Source: Candidatus Heimdallarchaeota archaeon LC_3
Lineage (GTDB): Archaea; Asgardarchaeota; Heimdallarchaeia; Hodarchaeales; LC-3
Reading direction: 5' to 3'
DNA: 16,107 nucleotides
Assembly: GCA_001940645.1 (NCBI GenBank)
Contig: MDVS01000128.1
Span: 1 to 16,107 of the forward strand
Shown: positions 1 through 5,322 of the stretch, piece by piece
How positions within the stretch are numbered: position 1 is the first letter of the stretch
Layout: every line of letters begins with the position of its first letter
Translations under genes and position numbers: made by a program
The notes under the pieces: generated by a model
Seen by the model: the letters and a program-made list of their open reading frames with translations, nothing else
The model's database searches: none
What the model was told of the DNA's origin: nothing

Positions 1-28
1 GTAATATATTTGAATTCTTCGGGGTTAT
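1..28. repeat. Left arm of a 28-bp perfect inverted repeat (partner 963-990)
   Basis: Positions 1-28 are the exact reverse complement of 963-990. The match breaks at position 29 and reaches the window edge, so the true repeat may be longer. Both copies encode NPEEFKYI, in the frame of the left-edge gene and in the frame of the ORF at 818-1000. Confidence 0.9.
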
Positions 29-62
29 TAATTTTATTATTATTATTTTCATTATTTAACAT
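1..62 (-). CDS. 5' end of an unknown gene running off the left edge
   Basis: An open minus-strand frame starts at an ATG (62-60) and runs to the window edge without a stop. The visible product begins MLNNENNNNKINNPEEFKYI: an Asn-rich start, then a less biased stretch. The 28 bp encoding NPEEFKYI recur inverted at 963-990, where the same peptide closes another ORF, so this stretch belongs to something duplicated or recombined. A TTG at 74-72 is an alternative start, with a TGA further upstream (80-78). No clear ribosome site is visible. The function cannot be judged from about 20 codons. Confidence 0.4.
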   Translation of the reverse strand, partial: MLNNENNNNKINNPEEFKYI

Positions 63-156
63 AACAGATGTCAAAAATCATCTCAAATATTTTTTCAAAT
101 GGATAAAAAGAATTAAAATTAGCATGATACTCTATTGAAATATGCTGTATTATTGT

Positions 157-201
157 GTTATAACAGAATGCGTTATAATAGATGTCGTTATAACTGAACA
201 G
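157..201 (+). repeat. Three tandem 15-nt units beginning GTTATA (cluster 1)
   Basis: Units at 157-171, 172-186 and 187-201 each begin GTTATAA followed by a variable half. A related cluster sits at 381-425. The units are in frame in a 30-codon ORF (142-234) reading MLYYCVITECVIIDVVITEQ before a short tail and TGA, so they translate as V-I-x-x-x pentapeptides. They could be iteron- or operator-like DNA or the relic of a duplicated coding segment. The flanking TATTGT is shared with cluster 2, which favours segmental duplication. Confidence 0.75.
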
Positions 202-230
202 ATTAAAAACTTGATTCTTCTTTATTTTGG

Positions 231-362
231 TTGAAGAAAGAGTATTTGAGTAGGAAAAAAGTCTTGACCACTCAAAATAGAATTCCAGGTAGGAAGATCA
301 ACACCGAAAAATTGGTCGAGATAAGCTTGGATCACCAATTAGCGAGAGAAATAATATTATAG
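231..362 (+). pseudogene. Open frame joined to the next ORF by a single TAG
   Basis: From a TTG at 231 an uninterrupted 43-codon frame reads LKKEYLSRKKVLTTQNRIPG and so on to HQLAREIIL, then hits TAG at 360-362. The next codon, GTG at 363, is in the same frame and opens the 126-residue ORF. The amino-acid mix looks like real protein, not random AT-rich DNA. The simplest reading is one gene of about 170 codons broken by a nonsense mutation. Alternatives are two adjacent small genes or amber recoding. The frame is closed upstream by TAA at 204-206. Confidence 0.4.
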
Positions 363-743
363 GTGATTAGATCCTATTGTGTTATAATAGAATATGTTAT
401 AACAGATCTTGTTATAGATGAATTATTTTTCTATTTAGATAATGATCTACCTTATTCGACATGGAGAAGGAAGCAAGATGGGGCTTATAGTGTCTGGATT
501 TCGTTTATTAAACTTGATAAATACGATGTTCCAAGTGCAAAAACGGTATTATATAATCAGAAGTCTATGAAAATTAAGATATCGAATAGTAAAAATCGAG
601 AAAAGAATAGAGAATTTATTTTTTCACCGTTTGAATATACATTTGTATTGGATATATTCAAAGAGTTCAGAAATCAAGTAGTAAGAACATATGTAACGAA
701 AAATGAGAGTAATGGATATAATTTGGATGTTGATCCTGAATAA
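363..743 (+). CDS. Hypothetical protein with N-terminal V-I-x-x-x repeats
   Basis: The product has 126 residues from a GTG immediately after a TAG. I do not recognise a family. Residues 7-21 are encoded by three 15-nt units and read VIIEY, VITDL, VIDEL. The rest is charged, with aromatic residues (WRRKQDGAYSVWISF around 34-48), and is predicted soluble mixed alpha/beta; no signal peptide or membrane segment is visible. Because the upstream frame is open except for the TAG at 360-362, this may be the C-terminal part of a longer, interrupted protein, and the GTG may not be the natural start. It ends with TAA at 741-743. Confidence 0.4.
   Translation: MIRSYCVIIEYVITDLVIDELFFYLDNDLPYSTWRRKQDGAYSVWISFIKLDKYDVPSAKTVLYNQKSMKIKISNSKNREKNREFIFSPFEYTFVLDIFKEFRNQVVRTYVTKNESNGYNLDVDPE
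381..425 (+). repeat. Three tandem 15-nt units beginning GTTATA (cluster 2)
   Basis: Units at 381-395, 396-410 and 411-425 match cluster 1 in period and in the GTTATA start. Here they lie within the start of the 126-residue ORF and keep its frame. The preceding TATTGT is also shared with cluster 1, so a block of about 50 nt has been duplicated 224 nt apart. Confidence 0.75.
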
Positions 744-817
744 TATTTATTTCCCTTATAAGAATCATTTCCTACACAAAAATAAATAAATAATCCTATT
801 CTATCTATTCATTTACA

Positions 818-1000
818 TTGAAATTATTCAAAAAAGGACTATATTTAATCGTCCTTTTAATTTTAGCAGTTTCTGTTAAAAATAGTATACTACCAATTAA
901 AGCAGATGATTCTACAGAATTAACTCTCTCATTAACAAATATAAATAATGTAGAAGATTATTATAACCCCGAAGAATTCAAATATATTACTGCTAGATAA
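818..1000 (+). pseudogene. Truncated secreted-protein fragment with signal peptide
   Basis: The 60-codon ORF from a TTG begins MKLFKKGLYLIVLLILAVSV, a textbook signal peptide with a basic n-region and a leucine-rich core, followed by a polar segment (ADDSTELTLSLTNINN) and then NPEEFKYITAR and TAA. The last third is encoded by one arm of the 28-bp inverted repeat shared with the left window edge. The protein therefore probably ends where recombination joined it to foreign sequence. A secreted protein this short would be unusual, so I read it as the 5' remnant of a longer gene. It overlaps the minus-strand ORF at 932-1315. Confidence 0.4.
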
Positions 1001-1315
1001 TTGATAAAAACTGCCTAATATTAACATTATTGATATTAACAATAAAGTTTGAGTCATAAAAGCATAAAAATGCCTTTTTCTATGTTCAGGATGTGTAAGA
1101 AGTCTGTATCCGAGAGAAGACTCTTTTATTTTATAGCTTGAAAGTAAATCAATTATAGCTCTAAAAGGATTTCTTATTCCACCAGGTTTTTCATACCATT
1201 GGGTAAGACCAGAAATTATCTCTTTTTTGGACATAAGCACTTTTTGAATTACGCGATGGTTTTTCTCATCTCTAATAGGAAAATAATAACCAAACTCATC
1301 TCCATAAGCTAACAT
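932..1315 (-). CDS. Small hypothetical membrane protein, possibly truncated
   Basis: The 127-residue ORF starts at ATG 1315 with no obvious ribosome site. Residues 1-85 are soluble and protein-like (SKKEIISGLTQWYEKPGGI at 29-47, then RAIIDLLSSY). Residues 86-103 form a hydrophobic segment (TQTLLLISIMLILGSF) and the last 20 residues are hydrophobic as well. That tail is read from the strand opposite the 818-1000 ORF and includes the 28-bp repeat, so it may be out-of-context sequence and the original C-terminus may be lost near position 1000. I recognise no family. The lack of a stop through about 85 plausible residues supports a real or recently real gene. Confidence 0.4.
   Translation of the reverse strand: MLAYGDEFGYYFPIRDEKNHRVIQKVLMSKKEIISGLTQWYEKPGGIRNPFRAIIDLLSSYKIKESSLGYRLLTHPEHRKRHFYAFMTQTLLLISIMLILGSFYQLSSSNIFEFFGVIIIFYIIYIC
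963..990. repeat. Right arm of a 28-bp perfect inverted repeat (partner 1-28)
   Basis: This is the exact reverse complement of 1-28. It lies at the 3' end of the 818-1000 frame and encodes NPEEFKYI there. A chance 28-bp identity within 1 kb is not credible even in AT-rich DNA; the segment also contains a GC cluster (CCCCGAAGAATTC). Confidence 0.9.
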
Positions 1316-1341
1316 TAATATTTTTATTTTGGAAATGCTAG

Positions 1342-1629
1342 AAATTAGGATTTCAACCAGCGATAGATTTTGATAATTCTTTTTCTCTGTTTTGTGATAG
1401 AACCCAAAATATTCGATCCATTATTCCTTCAAAGGTAAAAAGCACGACTGAAGACTTTGAAACAATTGAAAAGACTCTCAATCAAATTGGTTTACTAGAA
1501 AATGAAATTAAAATGACTAGAAACAAAATAATTGAGGATAAAAAAAAATTAGGATTATTAAAAGTCAGAAATAATAATTTAATGATGAATATCGTTCTTA
1601 ACAGAAAATCCGTTGAGAGTCATCTTTAA
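1342..1629 (+). pseudogene. Start-less remnant of a coiled-coil-like coding sequence
   Basis: A 95-codon open frame follows TAG at 1339-1341 and ends with TAA at 1627-1629. It reads LGFQPAIDFDNSFSLFCDRT, then after a short stretch a helical segment rich in Glu, Lys, Leu and Ile (TEDFETIEKTLNQIGLLENE and onward) that resembles a coiled coil. There is no usable start before an internal ATG, and no frame directly upstream links to it cleanly. It looks like the 3' end of a gene whose front has been lost, which fits the disrupted nature of the left 1.7 kb. It converges with the YEATS gene on the other strand. Confidence 0.35.
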
Positions 1630-1707
1630 AATATTTGATGTAGTATTTTTAAATTCAAAATTTTTAACATCCTTAGAAATGGGAACCATATATATATACA
1701 AATTACA

Positions 1708-2424
1708 TTAACGTGGGAAATAGTTAGTAGCTTGAAGTTTTTTTATAATAGGTTGTAACTCGCTATAGGTTTGAATAACTTGAAATTCTGTATACTTGAT
1801 ATCAACAGAATGCACTAAACTATTTCTTATATCCCAGAACTTTATTAATGTATTAAAATCAATCTCGTTTATCAGATCCTCATCTTTTAATAGCTTTATT
1901 TCTTTCTCAAAATTGATAATCTCGTTTGAATTATATGCTTTTTTACTAGAAATGAAAATTTCACGCACTATATTCTCTATTTCTATTCCAAGTGAAATTA
2001 TTGACAGAGGAAGGTTTCCTTCATCAAAATATTGATTTGGAGTTTTTTGTTTAAAGATCATTAATGAATTCATTCTCCCTTTGTCATAAGTACTGCTTTT
2101 CCAATCCGGATCGGTCTGTGGCCATGCCTTAGAATCATCTAATTTCAAAATGTAATCAATATGCTGATCTTCACTGTTTTTAAATTTAATATCAATCATT
2201 AATTTAAATTCACCCCATCCTTTAGAGATAATAGAAAATTTTGATTTGGGATCGGTTACATATCTTATTGGATCAGGAAATGATTCATGAAGGGTGTATT
2301 TAACACTTAATATTTTATTTAAAGAGTTATAATCTTCATCAATAAATACTTTCCATCTATAGTAATTCCTAATGTTAGTTTTACTGACTAATTGTTTATA
2401 ATTATTGATTTTGATTTTATCCAA
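1708..2424 (-). CDS. YEATS domain fused to a HEPN-like domain
   Basis: The 238-residue protein has two parts. Residues about 22-96 form a YEATS domain: RWKVFID, then LHESF (45-49), PDPIR, and GWGEF (69-73) followed by an alternating strand. These match the eukaryotic YEATS core (LHxSF and GWGEF, as in GAS41 and AF9). In those readers the equivalent His, Ser, Phe and Trp/Tyr line the acyl-lysine pocket, so H46, S48, F49 and W70 are the candidate pocket here. Residues about 138-232 are all-helical and contain R200-N-S-L-V-H205, the R-x4-H signature of HEPN RNases or DUF4145-like domains. Prokaryotic YEATS proteins are known from predicted conflict systems; I infer a sensor joined to an effector. 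Translation starts at TTG 2424 with AAAAGGAG about 8 nt upstream, 2 nt after the stop of the 2TM gene, so the two are co-translated. Confidence 0.8.
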   Translation of the reverse strand: MDKIKINNYKQLVSKTNIRNYYRWKVFIDEDYNSLNKILSVKYTLHESFPDPIRYVTDPKSKFSIISKGWGEFKLMIDIKFKNSEDQHIDYILKLDDSKAWPQTDPDWKSSTYDKGRMNSLMIFKQKTPNQYFDEGNLPLSIISLGIEIENIVREIFISSKKAYNSNEIINFEKEIKLLKDEDLINEIDFNTLIKFWDIRNSLVHSVDIKYTEFQVIQTYSELQPIIKKLQATNYFPR

Positions 2425-2426
2425 AT

Positions 2427-2951
2427 TTATTTCTCCTTTTTTAACTCTAATTTAGTTGAAAACGCTGGAATTTGTATTGGTTTCGAGATCCAGATATTTT
2501 TATCTTCATCTTCAATTGTAATTTTATAATTGCAGCCCCTTCTTAACCACGATGTCTTTATCTTAACACTCCAACCTGCGTGAGTGGAATATACAGAGAT
2601 AGGAAATTTGGTGTCTGGCGCTTCACTCGATTTAATTTCAATAAAAGCTACTTTTGATTCTGAAAATAACTGAATTTCGTCATCAAATTCGAAATTTGAT
2701 TCTAATTCATAATATTCATATTCTGGATACTTTGACATTAATTTCCAAGTTAAAACACCTAGTATAAAAATCCCTCCAACTATGATCATCAGAATAATTC
2801 CTTTTTCACTGAATTCTGGAGAAATTAAAATTGAAATTGCTATTATAAATAAAAAAAATATGATTGCAAAAAGAATCTGAATTGGACGAGTACTTTTACT
2901 AATAATTTTGTCTAAGAAATCTAATTGTTCTTTTAGAGTCTTTGTAACCAA
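2427..2951 (-). CDS. 2TM protein with C-terminal soluble beta-rich domain
   Basis: The 174-residue protein starts at TTG 2951 (GGGAT about 7 nt upstream). A short amphipathic N-terminus is followed by two membrane helices at about 25-43 and 50-70, joined by a tight polar turn, then about 100 residues of predicted beta strands (SKVAFIEIKSS, FPISVYSTHAGWSVKIKTSW, KPIQIPAFSTKLELKK). The two-helix hairpin suggests a membrane anchor or a membrane-disrupting effector, as in other 2TM conflict-system proteins. It is the first gene of a two-gene operon with the YEATS-HEPN protein, so the tail may contact that partner. Which side of the membrane the tail faces is not certain. The exact family is not recognised. 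Confidence 0.7.
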   Translation of the reverse strand: MVTKTLKEQLDFLDKIISKSTRPIQILFAIIFFLFIIAISILISPEFSEKGIILMIIVGGIFILGVLTWKLMSKYPEYEYYELESNFEFDDEIQLFSESKVAFIEIKSSEAPDTKFPISVYSTHAGWSVKIKTSWLRRGCNYKITIEDEDKNIWISKPIQIPAFSTKLELKKEK

Positions 2952-3016
2952 TATTTAATCCCAAGTTTTGACTTTTAATTATTCAAATTTCTTACAATTT
3001 AATGAAATAGACCTAT

Positions 3017-3026
3017 TTTATATAAA
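3017..3026 (-). promoter_or_regulatory. TATA box for the 2TM / YEATS-HEPN operon
   Basis: TTTATATAAA is a near-ideal archaeal TATA element. On the minus strand it would place a start site near 2993, giving a leader of roughly 40 nt that carries GGGAT before TTG 2951. The box is palindromic and could also serve the plus strand. Confidence 0.45.
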
Positions 3027-3100
3027 GGAGGAGGTAAATAAACCAATATCCAGTAATGACAGAAATTGAAGAAATTATGGCTGCCTTTATAAATTTCTGA
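3024..3100 (+). other. Strong Shine-Dalgarno-like site and 14-codon ORF
   Basis: AAAGGAGGAGGT (3024-3035) is the best anti-SD match in the window, but no start codon lies at the usual 5-10 nt. The next ATG is at 3056, about 21 nt away, and opens MTEIEEIMAAFINF followed by TGA at 3098-3100. The site may be the front of a gene whose body was deleted, a very small peptide, or chance. Confidence 0.25.
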
Positions 3101-3180
3101 TTTTGCGAATAATTAATTCATTTTTCCTTTGTTAAATTGGATTTCATAAAAATATTTCCCCAAGGAACATATCTTCTTTG

Positions 3181-3303
3181 GTGAAATTTACAATTGGAAT
3201 ATTTGCAATTGGAGTATTTGATGGTATTATTGTGGTCTTCTTAGGAATTTATTTTATCATTTTCCCTTTCTTAGGAATTTTAATTAATCTTTTTACTATC
3301 TAG
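3181..3303 (+). CDS. Possible 40-residue membrane peptide
   Basis: A GTG-started frame of 40 codons ends in TAG. After VKFTIG it is almost wholly hydrophobic (FAIGVFDGIIVVFLGIYFII, then PFLGILINLF), giving one long or two short membrane spans. AAGGAA lies about 14 nt upstream, somewhat far. Small hydrophobic ORFs arise easily in AT-rich DNA, so this is tentative. Its 3' end meets the end of the PIN gene's downstream extension on the other strand. If real it could be a toxin-like or regulatory membrane peptide, but nothing proves this. Confidence 0.25.
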   Translation: MKFTIGIFAIGVFDGIIVVFLGIYFIIFPFLGILINLFTI

Positions 3304-3518
3304 TGAATATTTTTCCAGGATGTTAATTCCAATGAGTACAAATTAAATCCTTCATTATTTAGACCAGGTAAATATTCACACTTTTCCTCTACTTGATCGT
3401 GTTGTTCATCGGTAAAGTGTTTCTTCTCTATTCTAAAATAGATGTATGCCCGTAGATGATATAGAAAGGGTTCCTTGTCTTCCGTCCAAAATATTTTTTT
3501 ATAGTATTCAATGAGCAG
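3300..3518 (-). other. In-frame 72-codon continuation of the PIN gene beyond TGA
   Basis: Directly after the TGA at 3521-3519 the same frame stays open for 72 codons to TAG at 3302-3300. It reads LLIEYYKKIFWTEDKEPF, then HLRAYIYFRIEKKHFTDEQH, a Glu/Lys-rich helix and a final SLELTSWKNIH. The residue mix, with Trp, His and Cys, is protein-like and unlike translated AT-rich spacer. It is therefore probably the original C-terminus of the PIN protein (about 512 residues in all), cut off by a nonsense codon, or reached by readthrough. Confidence 0.5.
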
Positions 3519-4838
3519 TCATGGGGAATTCTCTTGAAAAATAGAATTGTTTTCAATCAATGTTCCAATAATAATACTGTAGTCGAAATGAGACCTTTTA
3601 TTGAATTTATCTATGGATTTCATAATATAGGCTATTCCAAATTTCATTTCCTCAAACCAATTTTTAATAATCACAATGAACACCTTTTCTTTACGTCTTT
3701 CTCCTAAATCACTTAATAAACTATCTATACCTTGATGTATATCTGTAATAATAACAAAATATAGTCTCGAATTATCTGATCTGTGAACTACTAAATCAAA
3801 TGTTCTTGAAGATGGAAAAAATATTATTTCAGAACTTCGGTGTCTTTCACGAAGAAAATCTCCTAAAGCTTTTACTGCTTGTCCATGAAAGTTGGTGGGA
3901 TATTTTCTATATCTTCTAGTTTTTCCATAATTTCTTGCCTCAATTTCTGCGGTCTTGACTGCTTGAATTGTCTCTTCTTCTATATCAAGTATTTTTAAAA
4001 ATTTTGAAAATTCAATAATATAAAATGTCTTTCCATTAGTTTTTCTTCGAAATTCGTCAATTAATTCAAATTTTGGAAAAATAGTCATCTTTGAACTTTT
4101 TGTAAACCAATCGTTTTTGGTTTCATCTGAAACAAAGACTACATCACTTTTCTTTCCTGAGCCTAAATCCAAAATCGCCTTCCATATTATATAATCTCCA
4201 GCTACATTTTCGTTTTTATTAGTGTCTTTGTAACCCGGGGGAATTTTATTTTTCATTCTATTGCTAAATTCTGATTGAAATTCTTCAATATTTATTGTAG
4301 TTTTTAGAATTAGAGAATCGTTAAATAATTCACTATACACCACGTTTATAGGATCATTCCAACTCCATGAATACATTAAATCTGTAACATTGTCGATTTC
4401 AGCATTAAATTTGTCGATTTCAGCATTAATTTTTTTTTCGAGTTCTTTTAAACTCTTAAAATCATCACTCCCTTCAAATATTGGATAATTTCCTAGTGTC
4501 ATTTTATTCTTTTTTCTAGAATAAATTTGATGAAATAATTCACTTATTTTAGTTTGTCTCTTGTTGACATATTCTTTTATTACATGATCTGGAATAAATA
4601 ACCTTTCTTCATCGATTAAATACTTATATTTATCTTTTATATTTCCAAAGTCTTGCGATCCAATACTATAAGGTGCAAGCAATATGTTTGTATCAAGTAC
4701 AAATAAGCAAGATTCCTTAATTTCTTCTAGAGGTTTTATATTGAAGTTAAAGATATCATTTATTTCTGGATATTTATTGTGCAAAAATATTATATTGTCA
4801 GTAAGATCTTCTTCTTTGGATTCATGTTCGTCAGACAT
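3519..4838 (-). CDS. PIN-like domain nuclease (PIN_8/DUF4935 type)
   Basis: The 439-residue protein carries a PIN-like domain at about 44-280. VLDTNILL (47-54) supplies D49 and N51. E89 lies in VIKEYVNKR. IPPGYKD (199-205), GDYIIWKAI (214-222; D215) and VVFVSDETKNDW (233-244; D238, D243) follow in the order typical of the PIN_8/DUF4935 family, which places acidic residues for metal-dependent RNA cleavage. Such proteins are frequent in defence islands and toxin systems. Residues 290-439 form a second, unrecognised alpha/beta domain (FHGQAVKALGDFLRERH; RTFDLVVHRSDNSRLYFVII). It resembles a degenerate restriction-endonuclease fold only loosely. ATG 4838 has AAGGAG 8 nt upstream. The gene ends at TGA, beyond which the frame stays open for 72 codons. 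A 21-nt tandem duplication sits in the middle of the PIN domain. Confidence 0.8.
   Translation of the reverse strand: MSDEHESKEEDLTDNIIFLHNKYPEINDIFNFNIKPLEEIKESCLFVLDTNILLAPYSIGSQDFGNIKDKYKYLIDEERLFIPDHVIKEYVNKRQTKISELFHQIYSRKKNKMTLGNYPIFEGSDDFKSLKELEKKINAEIDKFNAEIDNVTDLMYSWSWNDPINVVYSELFNDSLILKTTINIEEFQSEFSNRMKNKIPPGYKDTNKNENVAGDYIIWKAILDLGSGKKSDVVFVSDETKNDWFTKSSKMTIFPKFELIDEFRRKTNGKTFYIIEFSKFLKILDIEEETIQAVKTAEIEARNYGKTRRYRKYPTNFHGQAVKALGDFLRERHRSSEIIFFPSSRTFDLVVHRSDNSRLYFVIITDIHQGIDSLLSDLGERRKEKVFIVIIKNWFEEMKFGIAYIMKSIDKFNKRSHFDYSIIIGTLIENNSIFQENSP
4390..4431. repeat. 21-nt tandem duplication inside the PIN gene
   Basis: TTGTCGATTTCAGCATTAA occurs at 4390-4408 and again at 4411-4429, a 21-nt period. 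In the minus-strand protein this gives NAEIDKF-NAEIDNV at about residues 138-151, in a Glu/Lys-rich helical insert. It keeps the reading frame. Confidence 0.8.
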
Positions 4839-4875
4839 CTTTCTTACTCCTTTCTTATTTCTTTGCTTAAAAAAT

Positions 4876-4885
4876 AATTTATAGT
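4876..4885 (-). promoter_or_regulatory. TATA box for the PIN gene
   Basis: On the minus strand the sequence reads ACTATAAATT, about 43 nt before ATG 4838. A start about 25 nt downstream would leave a short leader holding the AAGGAG at 4852-4847. The spacing suits an archaeal promoter. Confidence 0.45.
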
Positions 4886-4906
4886 AAATACTAATTAGTT
4901 TTTGGA

Positions 4907-4930
4907 AAAATCGGAGAGTAAACCGATTTT
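4907..4930. other. Perfect 8-bp hairpin in the PIN upstream region
   Basis: AAAATCGG (4907-4914) pairs with CCGATTTT (4923-4930) around an 8-nt loop; a second AT-only dyad (ATTTTA / TAAAAT) follows directly. It lies just upstream of the PIN promoter and could be an operator for autoregulation or a remnant terminator. No protein binding can be inferred. Confidence 0.35.
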
Positions 4931-4990
4931 ATTTTACAAATAAAATTTGTCTAAAAAAGTCCAATTTACCACATCAAATTATAAACTTGA

Positions 4991-5287
4991 CCCATAATAG
5001 TCAAAACCGATTATTTTATTCGCTCCACCACTATACACCTGAATTTTGCCAGTTATCGAAACAACAGTTATCAATTTCCAATTATTAGTATTTTGCTAGA
5101 AAAAAAAGGTGATTATCCATTTCCTAATGCTTATGTGATATTACTTAGTCCGCGATCTATTACTGCTCAACAAGCATCAAAACTTCAAGATGGAGAGGGA
5201 TTTGAACTACTTGGAGATATAAAAGAACTGGATTGTGATCGAGAAGTTATAAAAGAGTATATTTACTTAAATAAGAAACATCTCTAG
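4991..5287 (+). pseudogene. Start-less coding remnant, unknown family
   Basis: An open frame of 98 codons runs from just after TGA (4988-4990) to TAG (5285-5287). The second half is convincing protein: LEKKGDYPFPNAYVILLSP, then a Gln/Ala-rich helix, GEGFELLGDIKELDCDREVI and a basic tail. The only start codon in a useful place is TTG 5093, without a ribosome site, and the frame upstream of it still looks coding-like (IRSTTIHLNFASYRNNSY). It is probably the 3' part of a gene that lost its front. It converges on the restriction-modification gene, with T-runs between them. Confidence 0.35.
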
Positions 5288-5303
5288 TAAAAGCTTATGA
5301 TAC

Positions 5304-5322
5304 TTTTTTACAGACTTTTTTT
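5304..5322 (+). terminator. Oligo-T transcription stop (plus strand)
   Basis: Two T-runs (T6 at 5304-5309 and T7 at 5316-5322) follow the 4991-5287 frame without a hairpin, as in archaeal intrinsic termination. They suggest the remnant was once transcribed. Confidence 0.35.

Noticed and set aside
1796..2035. Plus-strand frame inside the YEATS-HEPN gene
   Set aside because: Ser/Ile/Phe-rich shadow of the minus-strand gene, with no motif and no ribosome site.
3519..3521. General reassignment of TGA to an amino acid
   Set aside because: Other genes in the window end naturally at TGA (for example at 11198 and 12269), so a local mutation or special readthrough is more likely.
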